Of a stretch of 64,000 nt of DNA, positions 20,377 to 31,039 are shown one piece after another. The DNA is from Plantago ovata (taxonomy: Eukaryota > Streptophyta > Magnoliopsida > Lamiales > Plantaginaceae), in contig CM051456.1 in the NCBI GenBank assembly GCA_028274465.1, forward strand, positions 77,610,753 to 77,674,752, read 5' to 3'. A program made the position numbers and the translations under genes. Under the pieces are notes generated by a model. The model had not been told where the DNA came from. It did no database searches and saw only the letters and a list, made by a program, of their open reading frames with translations. How positions within the stretch are numbered: position 1 is the first letter of the stretch; every line of letters begins with the position of its first letter.

Positions 20377-20962
20377 ATTGTGTTGATCATGGAATTAGAG
20401 TTTGAAGAGTTTGAATTGAAAGACATTTTTTTGTGTTGAAACTTGATTTGTGAAAGATTTTCTTAGTTGAGTGCATATGTTTACAAATATTGTGTGGCTA
20501 TTTATTGAATCAATTCCAGTAAAGAAACAAAATCTATTTGACAACTCTGCTTTTTTCATATTAGTTTTTTAGTAGATCATTTGACAACTCTGCTTTTCCA
20601 CATTCAGTTTTTTACGCAATTCGATAACTCTGCTTTTTCATATTCGTTTTTTATGTGATCTGACAATTATGCTTTTTTCATATTCGTTTTTTGGCAGATG
20701 ATTTGACAAGTCATATTTATTATACAATTTTTCTCTGATGATTTGAGTACTCAACTTTTCAATATTCACTATTTTGCAGGAGAAAGGAGTATACGAGTCA
20801 CACTTTAGTTTTTCAAGACATTGAACAATACTAGATGCCATAGTTGGAAATTATTACAACATAGACAAAAACAAGCAAATAACAACCAAACAAGCAAACA
20901 AGGATCCAAGGAAACCAATCATCCTGGAACTTGACACAACCAGACTAGGAACAAACTACTAG
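20377..20962. repeat. Harbinger intergenic spacer with ~40-bp degenerate tandem repeat
   Basis: Between the two Harbinger genes, about five imperfect units of ~40 bp lie at 20537-20740. They are built on TTTGACAACTCTGC followed by TTTTTCATATTCGTTTTTT, starting near 20537, 20580, 20622, 20660 and 20702. The rest is AT-rich with no gene. Confidence 0.75.
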
Positions 20963-21052
20963 CTAATTTAATTCTTCGATGAGTTTCTCTTTGAGCCTCT
21001 TTTCTGCTGGTGACAATTGAGTCTTACTTAATAGTGATTGGATCGTCCGCCA
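20963..21052 (-). pseudogene. Harbinger ORF1 (Myb/NAM-associated-like), C-terminal fragment
   Basis: Leftwards from element B the frame reads RTIQSLLSKTQLSPAEKRL and ends EELN with a TAG at 20963-20965. Joined to the fragment at 29615 with one copy of the 5-bp target duplication removed, the frame is continuous (EVKW|RTIQ). This shows that B was inserted inside this gene. Confidence 0.75.
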
Positions 21053-22192
21053 TGATGAACCGTAATTTGTCAGATTCTAATTAATCAAATAAATTTGTAT
21101 TTAGCCAAAGGCAATTCACAACTGCAACGAAAACCGTAGTGTAGCAGTAAAATAACCTCGAGTGTCGATCTCTAAGGACTATAACTAGCTTTATCTAATC
21201 TAACTTAAACTATAAAATCAACAGACGACTTATCACAGGTTTTTCGTATCAGATAATGGATGATAGTGATAGTATGATCATTCAAAGCATAGCAGGTTAA
21301 TAATCATGCATGAAGTACCTGATCGTTTTGCATAGAGATCTTTGATCAATGAATTGTCCAATGTGTTCCGTTATTATTCAACACTACGAAGATAGAGGGC
21401 TTAGATAGATCAAAGAAATAAAGCAATAACTCAAAGTCTGATTCGCTTTACCGCCATCAGCATAATTATTAACCCTTCGCTAATAAATCACATACTATCA
21501 CCAAGGATAAATTTAGCTACTCATAGATGTCATGCAATCAACAGAAATCATAGCAAGATCGAATGAAAACATGTTGAAAGATAAATAAATATGAATAGAA
21601 AAAATTGCAAGATACAATGTTACCGAAGGTTATCAATCTCCGAAGAATCGCGATCTCACAAGCTCCAAAACGATAAGAAAAAGTGTCTCCTATGCTAAGA
21701 ATCCCCAGAACAGGCTCTGGAGAATTCTTCCCTAAAACTAATGAGAAAGGTATGAAAAAAGGTCTGAGAAAGTATGAAAAACGGAGAAAACTGAGCAACT
21801 ATATATAGAGGTTCGGAAGGTGTGGGGCGAGTCGCCCCACACACCAGGCAATCGCCTGGTGTGGGACGAATCGCCCCACGTCCCGGGCGAATCGCCCGGG
21901 ACCTCCAGCCGGCCATTTACGCGTTTTTGACGCGTTTTTGGATTTCTTTTCCTTTTCGGAATCGGTTTTTGCCTTCTAGTGACCTTTTAGCCTTCAGACT
22001 CGACCCCTAGACTTCAAATCCTATCCGGAATCTTCTAGATACTCCAAAAATGTCCCCGGAATACCAATTCTTCGTTCTCTTCAATATAATTGCCCGGAAA
22101 ACCACATTTTTCACCCAAAAAACCTGTAAAATGCAAACTAAAGGGAAACGTGACACTATTCTAATAAAATGCACTATAATATAGCTAAATTA
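21053..22192 (-). repeat. Element B 3' LTR, missing its U3 start
   Basis: It begins (low coordinate) with TGATGAACCG, the LTR end. At about 22192 it passes directly into the polypurine-tract side (AACTCCCCAAATCGAAC). The first ~60 bases of U3, including TGATGAAC, are absent compared with the partner LTR at 28414-29614. The palindrome cluster (~21822-21902) and the TATATATAG box are present. Confidence 0.88.
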
Positions 22193-23722
22193 AACTCCCC
22201 AAATCGAACATTTGCTTGTCCTCAAGCAACTAAGCTAGACTCTAATGCAAAAACAATGCAACACAAAAATGGAGTCTCATGCCAAATCAAATGAACTAAT
22301 CTATTGAATCTATCAAAAAACATATGAGCACAAACCATACAAATCATAACATGGATATTGGTTGAAGAAAGCATCGATTGACTCATACACATTCACATAA
22401 GCACTTATGTCAAACAAGATAGTCTCTCGTAACATTCTCTACCTGGACCTATTCAGTGACGACGTAATGAAACATGTTAAAATACGAATGGTTGTCCCGT
22501 GCCTATGAAACTGAGGACTTACTGATGTTCACCATGTTAAGACTTTTCCTCAAAGAGGTCGAACCAATACTGGCTCTCATCAAACGAAGGAGGGTTCCCT
22601 AAAAAGATAACACTCCCCTATTCTACCCATCTCTCAAGCAAAGCCTTAAGCTATTCACCACTTCCTGAATGGCAGGACGAGGGTGGTCTAGAACAGAAGA
22701 CACTCAAACAAACAAAAGACAAAAAATTACAACACGATTACAAACATTACAAAAATTGAAAAATGAGACAACACTTTGCTAAATTGCTTTTGGCTCTTTT
22801 TTTTGTACCCTTCCTTGCTTTTTTGGGGTCTTCTCTTCTTTTCTTTCTTTTTTTCTTTTCCGGTTTTTTTCTTTTTTCTGGAATGTTTCTTTTTCTCTTT
22901 TTTTTTCTTTTTTTTAGTCAGCAGTAGCACAACGAAAAAGAAATTAAAATGACACACAAACGACCTCCCAAAACCTATTCGAAAGAATAGGTTGGAGTAC
23001 AAAATTTACGAAAAAGGAAAATAACTCACAACACACAGTCAAAAATCGAAAAACAAGTCTAATGATAGCGTAACCCCCTCCCCAAACCTATTCGAAAGAA
23101 TAGGTTGCAAACAAAGGATCACACAATCTCACACTACGTCCTTCCTAGGCATTTAGCAATCTCAAAGCAAGGTGAAGACTTGTTGCCTCTTAGGTACATA
23201 ATTACTCGGGAAAACAACCATAAGACCCTAACATGCATCATCCTATTATAAAGTCCTTTGTGAACCGCAGTAGAGAAAACACCACTAAGTGATGTCGAGA
23301 CTACCAAGCTCAACTAAGTGGAATACATAATGTGACAAGCCAAGCGAGAAAAACCTCAAACAAATTCATAGAGATGAAGCGTATGATTAATGTCATAATT
23401 AGTTAATCTACCCAATAAAAAAGTTCAAATAATTTGGCAATAAACTCCACATAAACATGCAAGACTATCCTAGGATGAATGTAGTCTATGCAACTAAATA
23501 CTAAGAAAGCGGTAAACGTGCAAATGCAAATGCAAAAAAAAAAACAAGATACCATACTCATCATCACAAAGCCAAACAATACTTAACATCATGGTTCACA
23601 TCCCATCCCCCTCATGAAACTTAAGCTAGCCCCTAGCAAAAGAGAATGAGTAAATAAAAAGTGATACTAGATGTTACCGAACGGTTTGGCCTCGGTCAGC
23701 TGAGAGCGGACATGCGAAAAGA
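22193..23722 (-). other. Element B 3' untranslated region with hairpin pair
   Basis: The region corresponds to 16756-18220 of A in reverse. The AACCTATTC hairpins are at 22972-22993 and 23085-23106, and the polypurine tract is near 22193-22209. A T-rich (minus-strand purine) block lies at about 22790-22915. No gene is seen. Confidence 0.8.
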
Positions 23723-25018
23723 CTAATTATCGGGATTGTGATCCCCATAATAGTCTCTCCACATGTCAGACAGGAGATCCTGTTGCTGCTGGATGAGCTG
23801 TTGCTGCTCCCACATTATCTGCCTCTCATTCCGGCGATGCTCCTCAATCATCTCCCAATCGTGGTTGCGCTGGGCAATGTGTCCATCAAGGTCATGTCGC
23901 ATTCCCTGGACAGTTGTGATAAAGGCTGAAACACTAGCATCGAAGTGGGCCCAAAAATCAGAGAAGTCAAAACCTTGAGACCCATGTGGTACTCGAGGCT
24001 GTGCATGTGGTGCTCTACGGACAAAGGGAATATCCGGGATAGGAACTCGGCCATCCATAGCATCCTCATCCTCATAATCATTATCATCGTCAGAATCAGT
24101 CTGTTGGAGGGAAGCTTCAACATCAGCAGCAGCAGCCGTGGGGTTCTTCATTTGATACCTAGTCAGCTGCACATTAATAGTCGAAGAGGAAAGGGCAGCG
24201 ACCTCGCAATCCCCCTCATCAATGTCCTCGACCCCGTGATATTTGCAATATGTTGTGATGAAGCTCGGAAAAATGAAGGGCTTCTTCTTCTTCTCCCAAT
24301 GGCGCTCATATTCGGCATACATGATCTGACCGATGTCTATTCGATGCTTGCCTATCAAGCAGTAGAGGAGCTCGGCATAATTCGGCTGTATCTACGTGTC
24401 ATTCATTCTAGGGATCAAGTTGAAAATGCATAATTTCATAACCACCTTAGCCTCGATGCTAAGGTCACTCTGATGGATCCGTCCAGGTTGTGCTTCGGTA
24501 TCTGGATACCTATATTCCCTGTTGCAAATCACACCTGTGATGGCACTTCCGATCCCCCTAGTGGCCCTCGAATACACGTAGGAGTGGTTGCTTCCGATGA
24601 ACTCCCGTTCCCCTAAATGGATGAATGCATAAATTGAGGTCGGTGTCCATGGCACAATTATGCCTCGAACGAGTACCCCCTCCTTCTCCTCAAGATCAGT
24701 GTACCCAGTATAGAACTCATGGAGGAGGCTCGTATCGTACCCCTTAAATCGGTTGGAAGTAAACCAACCCCAATTCCTTTTCCTTGCCATACGGGAGAGC
24801 GTCTTGTAACCTGCCCTGTGAGCTAGTCCATCCGGAATGTCTATCCTTATGTCCGGTATAATTGATCGCCCACCTTGAGCTAGCTCCGCTTCGAGCCTCT
24901 GTCGGACGTCGATTGCGACAAGAGACAACTCGAACAGCTCGTGGGAAGGATGGGAGCTTGATGCTGCCCCCTTACCCGTCTTGCTTGAGCCAGCTTTCTT
25001 CTTGTCTCGTGGAGCCAT
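23723..25018 (-). pseudogene. Element B ORF2 (env-position protein)
   Basis: The ATG at 25018 gives MAPRDKKKAGSSKTGKG. The frame is about 431 codons with one nonsense codon, TAG at 24392-24394, where A has Trp. Shared blocks with A include SNRFKGYDTSLLHEFYTGYT, SDLSIEAKVVMKL, FIFPSFITTYCKYHG and an acidic stretch (DSDDDNDYEDEDAM). The Gln-rich tail (QQQQLIQQQQDLLSDMW) reaches the natural stop at 23723, which shows where A's ORF2 should end. The domain resembles the plant transposon protein domain; function unknown. Confidence 0.78.
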
Positions 25019-25023
25019 GATTC

Positions 25024-25569
25024 CTACAAACAACAATTAGTATCTTGTATGACACAAAACAGATTTATGCATATGCAAATGCAAGAGTGAACACTCGAGT
25101 GATAACTACGACAATCGAACTCCTCAAACCTCCATGTCTAGTCTAGCTACCTTTAGAACCGACATGCAACAAATCAATATAACTTCGACATGCACATATC
25201 ACATTATGCTCTTACTAGACAACAAATAGCCTTAAATTATAAGGCTCAATTCATACCATAGTACCAAAAATCTATCAACATAAATTCTCAAACTCATCAA
25301 TCATGCATTTTACCATCATGCCCATCATTATCACATCAGTAAACACAATCATATGTACGGAATGGAAGGAAAAGATACATTGCATAACGAGATATAGATA
25401 TCTAGTAGCAAAATTCTCAAACCAACAAACCAAGCATAATTGAACATACAATTGCTAGTGAATAACGTTTCTAATCACACAAATCATCAACCCATACATC
25501 ATATAAGCTTAATTGAGGCATAAATCAAAAAACCCCAAATTTGAAAAATTAGGGTTCATATGAGATTAC
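25024..25569 (-). other. Leader intron of ORF2 (element B)
   Basis: On the minus strand the donor CTGAG|GTAATC is at 25570/25569, the branch point TACTAAT at 25042-25036 and the acceptor TGTTTGTAG ends at 25024. ATG follows five bases later. The length is 546 nt, against 540 in A and 518 in C. Confidence 0.72.
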
Positions 25570-25800
25570 CTCAGATCTGACGAATGAATGAACTAGGAAG
25601 AAATTTATTCGGATGAAAAGAAAGAGCACGTAATGGGCTTCGATTGAAACTAAAGAACACACAATTTGGTGGAGTAATGAAAATTTTATGAATGATTGAA
25701 GAAATTTTGATTTTTTGGGATTTTAGGAGTAAGAAAGTGAAGAAGAGGAGAAAAATGAGGAAAAAGGGGGGTTTCCCCGTTTTTAATTCTGCAGGTGCCG

Positions 25801-25907
25801 CGGGGCGAGTCGCCCCGGGTGTGGGGCGAATCGCCCCCCACATCCAGAGAGCGCGGAGCTCTCTGGTCATGTGGGGCGATTCGCCCCCCACCTCCAGAGG
25901 TGGGGAG
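25801..25907 (-). promoter_or_regulatory. Palindrome array upstream of ORF2 (element B)
   Basis: Units GGGGCGAGTCGCCCC, GGGGCGAATCGCCCC and GGGGCGATTCGCCCC lie around a larger inverted repeat, CCAGAGAGC...GCTCTCTGG. The position relative to the ORF2 leader intron is the same as in A and C. Confidence 0.6.
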
Positions 25908-26155
25908 ACGAAAATTTTTCGAAAACTCAGTTTTTTATCCCCGAAAACCTTTTTACTCAACAAAACACACGAAAAAGTTCACTCAAACATAGACATAAGC
26001 ACAAACGACACAGAGACGAACAAATTCACATAAGAAAAGCAAATTTTTCAATGAATGAATGCATGCAATAAAGCGGTAAAAAAGCGATAAAAACTCCGGG
26101 TTGCCTCCCGGATAGCGCCATTGTTTATAGTCTTAGACTCGACTTCTTCTTGCTC

Positions 26156-28270
26156 TAGCTCTTCTTCTTGAGGGTACTAGACTTCCCCTTCATGGATCTT
26201 CTCCTCATGTCACGAACCTGTGAATAAGCATCGAAGTGAATATTTGGATCAGATATGGCTCGCAAAACATGTCGCTTTCCATCCACCTAAATGGTGCAAG
26301 TCCCTCGGTAGATGTCTATCACGGAGCGTAGTTTAGTCAAGAACGTTCGCCCCAAGAGAACAACATCCCCCATCCCAGGTGTAGACGCCGGCATAACTAC
26401 AAAATTGGTGTACACGGAAGCTTCACCAATCTTAACCAATACGTTCTTCACAACGCCTTCGGGTCTCACAAAAGATCCATCCGCCAATTGCACAATAGCC
26501 TTATGCTCAGATAGTTTTCCAAAGCTACTCTGCTCAAACACATTTATTGGGAGCACATTAGAGTAAGATCCCGTATCTAGTGTAGCACGGACATCTTCAA
26601 GTTCACCAATCTCGACCTTAACATCGAAACTTTGAGGGATTGGCTCGGGATCCTCTTGCTCCTCTTCACTCTCATCAGAACCAAGGTCCTTCTCTTCTTC
26701 CTTGGCTAGTGGGGGTTCTTCATCCTTGCAACACTCACACTTAGCAACCTTCCTGATGGTGATTTCAACAGGAAGATCACCCACCAAGGTAATGGACATA
26801 GACTTTTCAGTGTTGCTAGGCAGCTTCCCTTGCTCCCTACTTGCTCATCGGTCAATCAACTCTTGCATCTTTTGATGGGCAAACCTAGTGCTCTCTTCCA
26901 ATCGATCAAGCCTCGCCCTAGTCTTCTCAGAATCTTCTTCATAACGCTTAAGAAAACTTTGGGTGTGATCAACCATCTTTTGCAAGTTCTCCATGAGTAG
27001 AGCTGTCTTCGACTTCGGTTGCTCTTTCGGAGCGGGATTTTCGCAGTGATCATTACCATAGTTAAGCCTACTACGGTCTTGGTTAGGGCCATAAGTTTGG
27101 CTAGCCGGTGCATATCCTTGATTGTTTCGGAACCCTCTTCTCCAAAATCCACCTCGAGGATTCCTACCATCTTGCCCGTAGCTAGCTTCTTGAGTACCAA
27201 ATTCCGTAGCAAAGGCTTCCTCTTCGCCTCCTTGAACCCAATTGCCGTCATCATATGCAAGCTCCGATCTACACATATGAGCTCCATGCCCATAGTTCTT
27301 GCATATTCGGCAAACTTTGTTTGACATAGTTGTTCCTGCGGAGTTCTTGAGGACTTGTTTCAACTCGTTGGTAAAGCACTCGAATCGATCCCCATTCCCC
27401 CCATACATAGGGGCCTCTCTGAGTAGGTGGAGCTTCAGGTCCACGTCTCCTAACCATTTCTCTTGGATCCTTGAATTGCGAACCCTTAGCAAGCCTTTTG
27501 AAAACCGCCCAGACGGCTTCCGCGGTTTCCTCCCAAATATTGCCACGACATTGGAAATCCACCACTTGTTGGTTCTCGAAGGTTAGTCCATTGTAGAAGT
27601 GTTGGACTAGATGCGAAAGCTCAAAACCATGGTGAGGGCACTTGTTCATGAGGTCTTGGAACCTCTCAAACGCGGTGTAGATGGTCTCATCATAGTCTTG
27701 TTTGAACCCAGTGATTTGCGCCTTAAGCACGGTAGTCAAGGTGTGAGGGAAGTATTTCTCCATGAAAGCTGAAAAAACCTTCTCCCAAGTGTCCAGCGAG
27801 CCCGCCGGTAGAGAACTCAACCATGACTTGGCTCTGTCACCAAGCCCCATCACAAAAATCTTCATTCTCAACTCATCCGTTGTTATTTCAGCTCCGAGTC
27901 ATGGGAGTTGGTTGACGAAATCATCGATATCGTGCAAGTACCCCATCACATCGTCCCTTGCTAAGCCATAGAACCTCGGAAGTTGTTGGAATGCGTGGTT
28001 CTTGATTTCCAGATCACGAGTTGCAGACGAAAGAACAATCGTCGGTCCCCTCATACGATCCTTGGAGGGTTGAACCCATGCTTTCTGTGGTCTAGCTTCT
28101 GCCATTCCGTCGATTTCCTTGAAAAGACTGTGTAGAGATTCAGAGAAATCGGTATCCTCTATTTCCTCTAGGTCACGTCTTCGAAGTAGTCGCCTTCTTT
28201 GGTCGTAGACTCTGTCGATTTCAGCGATTTATTCAGCAAGCGGTGTTCCTCTAGATCGTGTACTGCGCAT
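26156..28270 (-). pseudogene. Element B gag-protease (heavily mutated)
   Basis: The reading starts at ATG 28270 and ends at TAG 26156. Gag core, zinc knuckle (CRICKNYGHGAHMC) and protease (RATLDTGSYSNVLP, LLGRTFLTKLRS) are all recognisable and collinear with A and F. Lesions: a TAA near 28231; CGA to TGA at 27899; a one-base insertion near 27420 (after PEAPPTQ) that shifts the frame; GGA to TGA at 26845; and GAG to TAG at 26287. The protease ends as in A and is followed by the GGGAGGCAACCC-type stem-loop near 26100, not by reverse transcriptase. Confidence 0.9.
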
Positions 28271-28392
28271 ACACTATCTGTAACAAGCTAAGAAAGGAGT
28301 ATCAGAGAGATCAAATAGAAAAAATAAAAACTACTAAAACTAGGAATTGAATGCTGAAAATATAAATAAGCTAAACAGAAAAAGGAGTATAG

Positions 28393-28410
28393 TCCCCGGC
28401 AGCGGCACCA
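28393..28410 (-). other. Element B primer-binding site
   Basis: The minus strand reads TGGTGCCGCTGCCGGGGA, two bases different from the tRNA-Asp-type site of E and F, three bases inside the 5' LTR. Confidence 0.85.
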
Positions 28411-28413
28411 ATT

Positions 28414-29614
28414 TGATGAACCGGAATTTGTCAGATTCTAATTAATCAAATAAATTTGTATTTAGCCAAAGGCAATTCACAACTACAACGAAAACCGTAG
28501 TGTAGCAGTAAAATAACCTCGAGTGTCGATCTCTAAGGACTATAACTAGCTTTATCTAATCTAACTTAAACTATAAAATCAACAGACGACTTAGCACAGG
28601 TTTTTCTTATCAGATAATGGAAGTTAGTGATAGTATGATCATTCAAAGCATAGCAGGTTAATAATCATGCATGAAGTACTCGATCGTTTTGCGTAGAGAT
28701 CTTCTATCAATGAATTGTCCAATGTATTCCGTTATTATTCAACACTACGAAGATAGAGGGCTTAGATAGATCAAAGAAATAAAGCAATAACTCAAAGACT
28801 GATTCGCTTTACCGCCATCAGCATAATTATTAACCCTTCGCTAAGAAATCACATACTATTACCAACGATAAATTTAGCTACTCATAGATGTCATGCAATC
28901 AACAGAAATCATAGCAAGATCAAATGAAAACATGTTGAAAGATAAATAAATATGAATAGAAAAAATTGCAAAATACAATGTTACCGAAGGTTGTCAATCT
29001 CCGAAGAATCGCGATCTCACAAGCTCCAAAACGATAAGAAAAAGTGTCTCCTGTGCTAAGAATCCCCAGAACAGGCTCTGGAGAATTCTTCCCTAAAACT
29101 AATGAGAAAGGTATGAAAAAACGTCTGAGAAAGTATGAAAAACGGAGAAAACTGAGCAACTATATATAGAGGTTCGGAAGGTGTGGGGCGAGTCGCCCCA
29201 CACACCGGGCGAATCGCCTGGTGTGGGGCGAACCGCCCCACGTCCCGGGCGAATCGCCCGGGACATCCAGCCGGCCATTTACGCGTTTTCGACGCGTTTT
29301 TGGATTTTTTTTCCTTTTCGGACTCGGTTTTTGCCTTCTAGTGACCTTTTAGCCTTCAGACTCGACCCCTAGACTTCAAATCCTATCCGGAATCTTCTAG
29401 ATACTCCAAAAATGTCCCCGGAACACCAATTCTTCGTTCTCTTCAATATAATTGCCCGAAAAACTACGTTTTTCACCCAAAACCTGTAAAATGCAAACTA
29501 AAGGGAAACGTGACACTATTCTAATAAAATGCACTATAATAGCTAAGTTAACATAGAGGATAGCTAAATTTGTGAAAAAAGACTCGAATGAAAGTGTAAA
29601 ATGCACGTTCATCA
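28414..29614 (-). repeat. Element B 5' LTR (1201 bp)
   Basis: It is complete, with TGATGAAC/GTTCATCA ends. The palindrome cluster (GGGGCGAGTCGCCCC, GGGGCGAACCGCCCC, CCCGGGCGAATCGCCCGGG) lies at about 29183-29263, next to TATATATAG at ~29160-29168. Confidence 0.93.
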
Positions 29615-30091
29615 TGCCACTTGACCTCTTGCTTCTTCCACTGTAGTTCTTCATTCTTCCTCTCTTCTTTTGCCCTCTCGTACACCAATATCTATTGTTC
29701 CAATTGAAAGGTCAATTGTCATGGCATCTATATACAATTGAAGGGTGTTCCTTTAGCAACTCTCTTTGCTTGTTTTTGACCCATCGGACGACTACTTGAT
29801 CCCCCAACATCATCATCAGTAATAGGTGTTCCCGGTGTAGAGTATCCCCCATCACTCATCTTATTTCTCTTCCCACTGCCTGCACTAGTTGGATCAGTCT
29901 GTATCGGTTGAGGTGTTTCACCCGTTGTCGGAGTCTCTTCACCTTGGCCCTGGTCAATTATTTCTTCCCATTTCGGCTACTTTTGTAGCTTCTTCCATAC
30001 ACTCTCAAATGCAAATACTCCCCATTTGCGAGTGTGAATAGTATGTGCCATTCTTATGACATCATCCTCATTTTGTCCACTTTTTTGTCTC
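29615..30091 (-). pseudogene. Harbinger ORF1 (Myb/NAM-associated-like), middle part
   Basis: Leftwards from Tat2 the minus frame contains WGVFAFESVWKKLQK, PKWEEI, a Thr/Pro-rich linker (GEETPTTGETPQPIQTDP), then RPMGQKQAKR, and ends in a Lys/Glu-rich helix before element B. This order (W..L...PKW, linker, RPxGxKxAK, helix) is typical of the DNA-binding ORF1 partner of plant PIF/Harbinger transposases and of 'NAM-associated C-terminal' proteins. At least three in-frame stops are present. The N-terminus is cut off by the Tat2 LTR at 30092. Confidence 0.72.
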
Positions 30092-30951
30092 TGTTGGTGT
30101 TAAAAGATGTCCAGTCCGCATGTATGAACTGGAGCGGTCTAAGAGCGCGACGAGGCTTCAAGGGTCGTCCCCCAAAGGGCGCGACCACACCCAAGTATGT
30201 CACTTTAGTGTGGCTCGACCAACATATGGTCCAACCATCACTGTGAGGCCGACCCTCAAGATGAGCTCACTACAAGGACAAGACGGATGTGTGGCGCGAG
30301 GAGCACCTAGGGCTCGACCACCATACATGGTAGGATCGAGGAGGACCTTACGTCATGGTACCATCCTTCTAAGGAGTACAGGCAGTGCACTACTCGGACT
30401 ATAGGACATAAGGAAGGCATGAGTACCCAGGCCGACCACCCCTGGTCGGTCCTTATGGGGGCCCGCCTTCCAGAATCTTCCATAAGACCCAAAAAGTCAA
30501 TAATGCCCTCCCAACCCTAGTCAAAGTGTTTGGGTCAAAGCCCATGGACCTCCTTAATGGGCTTGGGCCAAAGGAGGCCACTATCTCAGTCGGACACTTG
30601 CAACGATCCTACATAAATTGACAATAAAATACTATGAGTATATAATGGAGTCTCATTCATAATTCCCAGTTAAGCAATAATAGCTCTCACCTACCACTCA
30701 CCTATCACATTTACTACTCTTACTAGGGAAGCCCTTCAACTCCCTCCACGTAAAGTCGGCCCTCCGGTTTGATCTCTGACAGACCGGGCTCAAGGTACTA
30801 ACCCCCCCCCCCTCCAGTCTCTTTTAGGTACCAGGACGCTACATGAAGAATACCCGCTCTTATCAGAGGAAGACTACCCAAAGAGGACCTAAGTAGTTTC
30901 CTGTGATGGTTTAGTACGAACTTAAGAGGAAGAACGAACTACCCTTCAACA
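30092..30951 (+). repeat. Tat2 5' LTR (860 bp)
   Basis: TGTTGGTGTTA...CCCTTCAACA. It is clearly homologous to the Tat1 3' LTR along its length, with an extra ~60-100 bp around 30450-30530. A TATA-like GAGTATATAATGG lies near 30636 and a long C run near 30802. Confidence 0.92.
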
Positions 30952-30953
30952 TT

Positions 30954-30970
30954 TGGCATCGTCTGTGGGA
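30954..30970 (+). other. Tat2 primer-binding site
   Basis: TGGCATCGTCTGTGGGA follows the LTR by two bases. It is one C-to-T change away from the TGGCGCC/GTCTGTGGGA-type sites familiar from Tat elements when the central ATC is read as a decayed GCC-like core. The precise tRNA is not assigned. Confidence 0.65.
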
Positions 30971-31039
30971 ATCTGATCGAAAGGTCATTCCTTTCCCTAC
31001 TAGTCGAGCCAAGACACTCTCCTCGAGACGCTTCTCGAG

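Larger units (their letters stand above)
21053..29614 (-). mobile_element. Element B: pol-less Athila-like retrotransposon, minus strand
   Basis: Read on the minus strand: 5' LTR (29614-28414), primer site, gag-protease (28270-26156), stem-loop, palindrome array, ORF2 leader with intron, ORF2 (25018-23723), hairpin pair, polypurine tract and 3' LTR (about 22192-21053). As in A, there is no pol between protease and ORF2. Flanks CGCCA (21048-21052) and TGCCA (29615-29619) are a target duplication with one mismatch. The site lies inside Harbinger ORF1. B and C share protein variants (GKLSEHKAIVQLADGSFVRP region) that differ from A and F. Confidence 0.92.
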
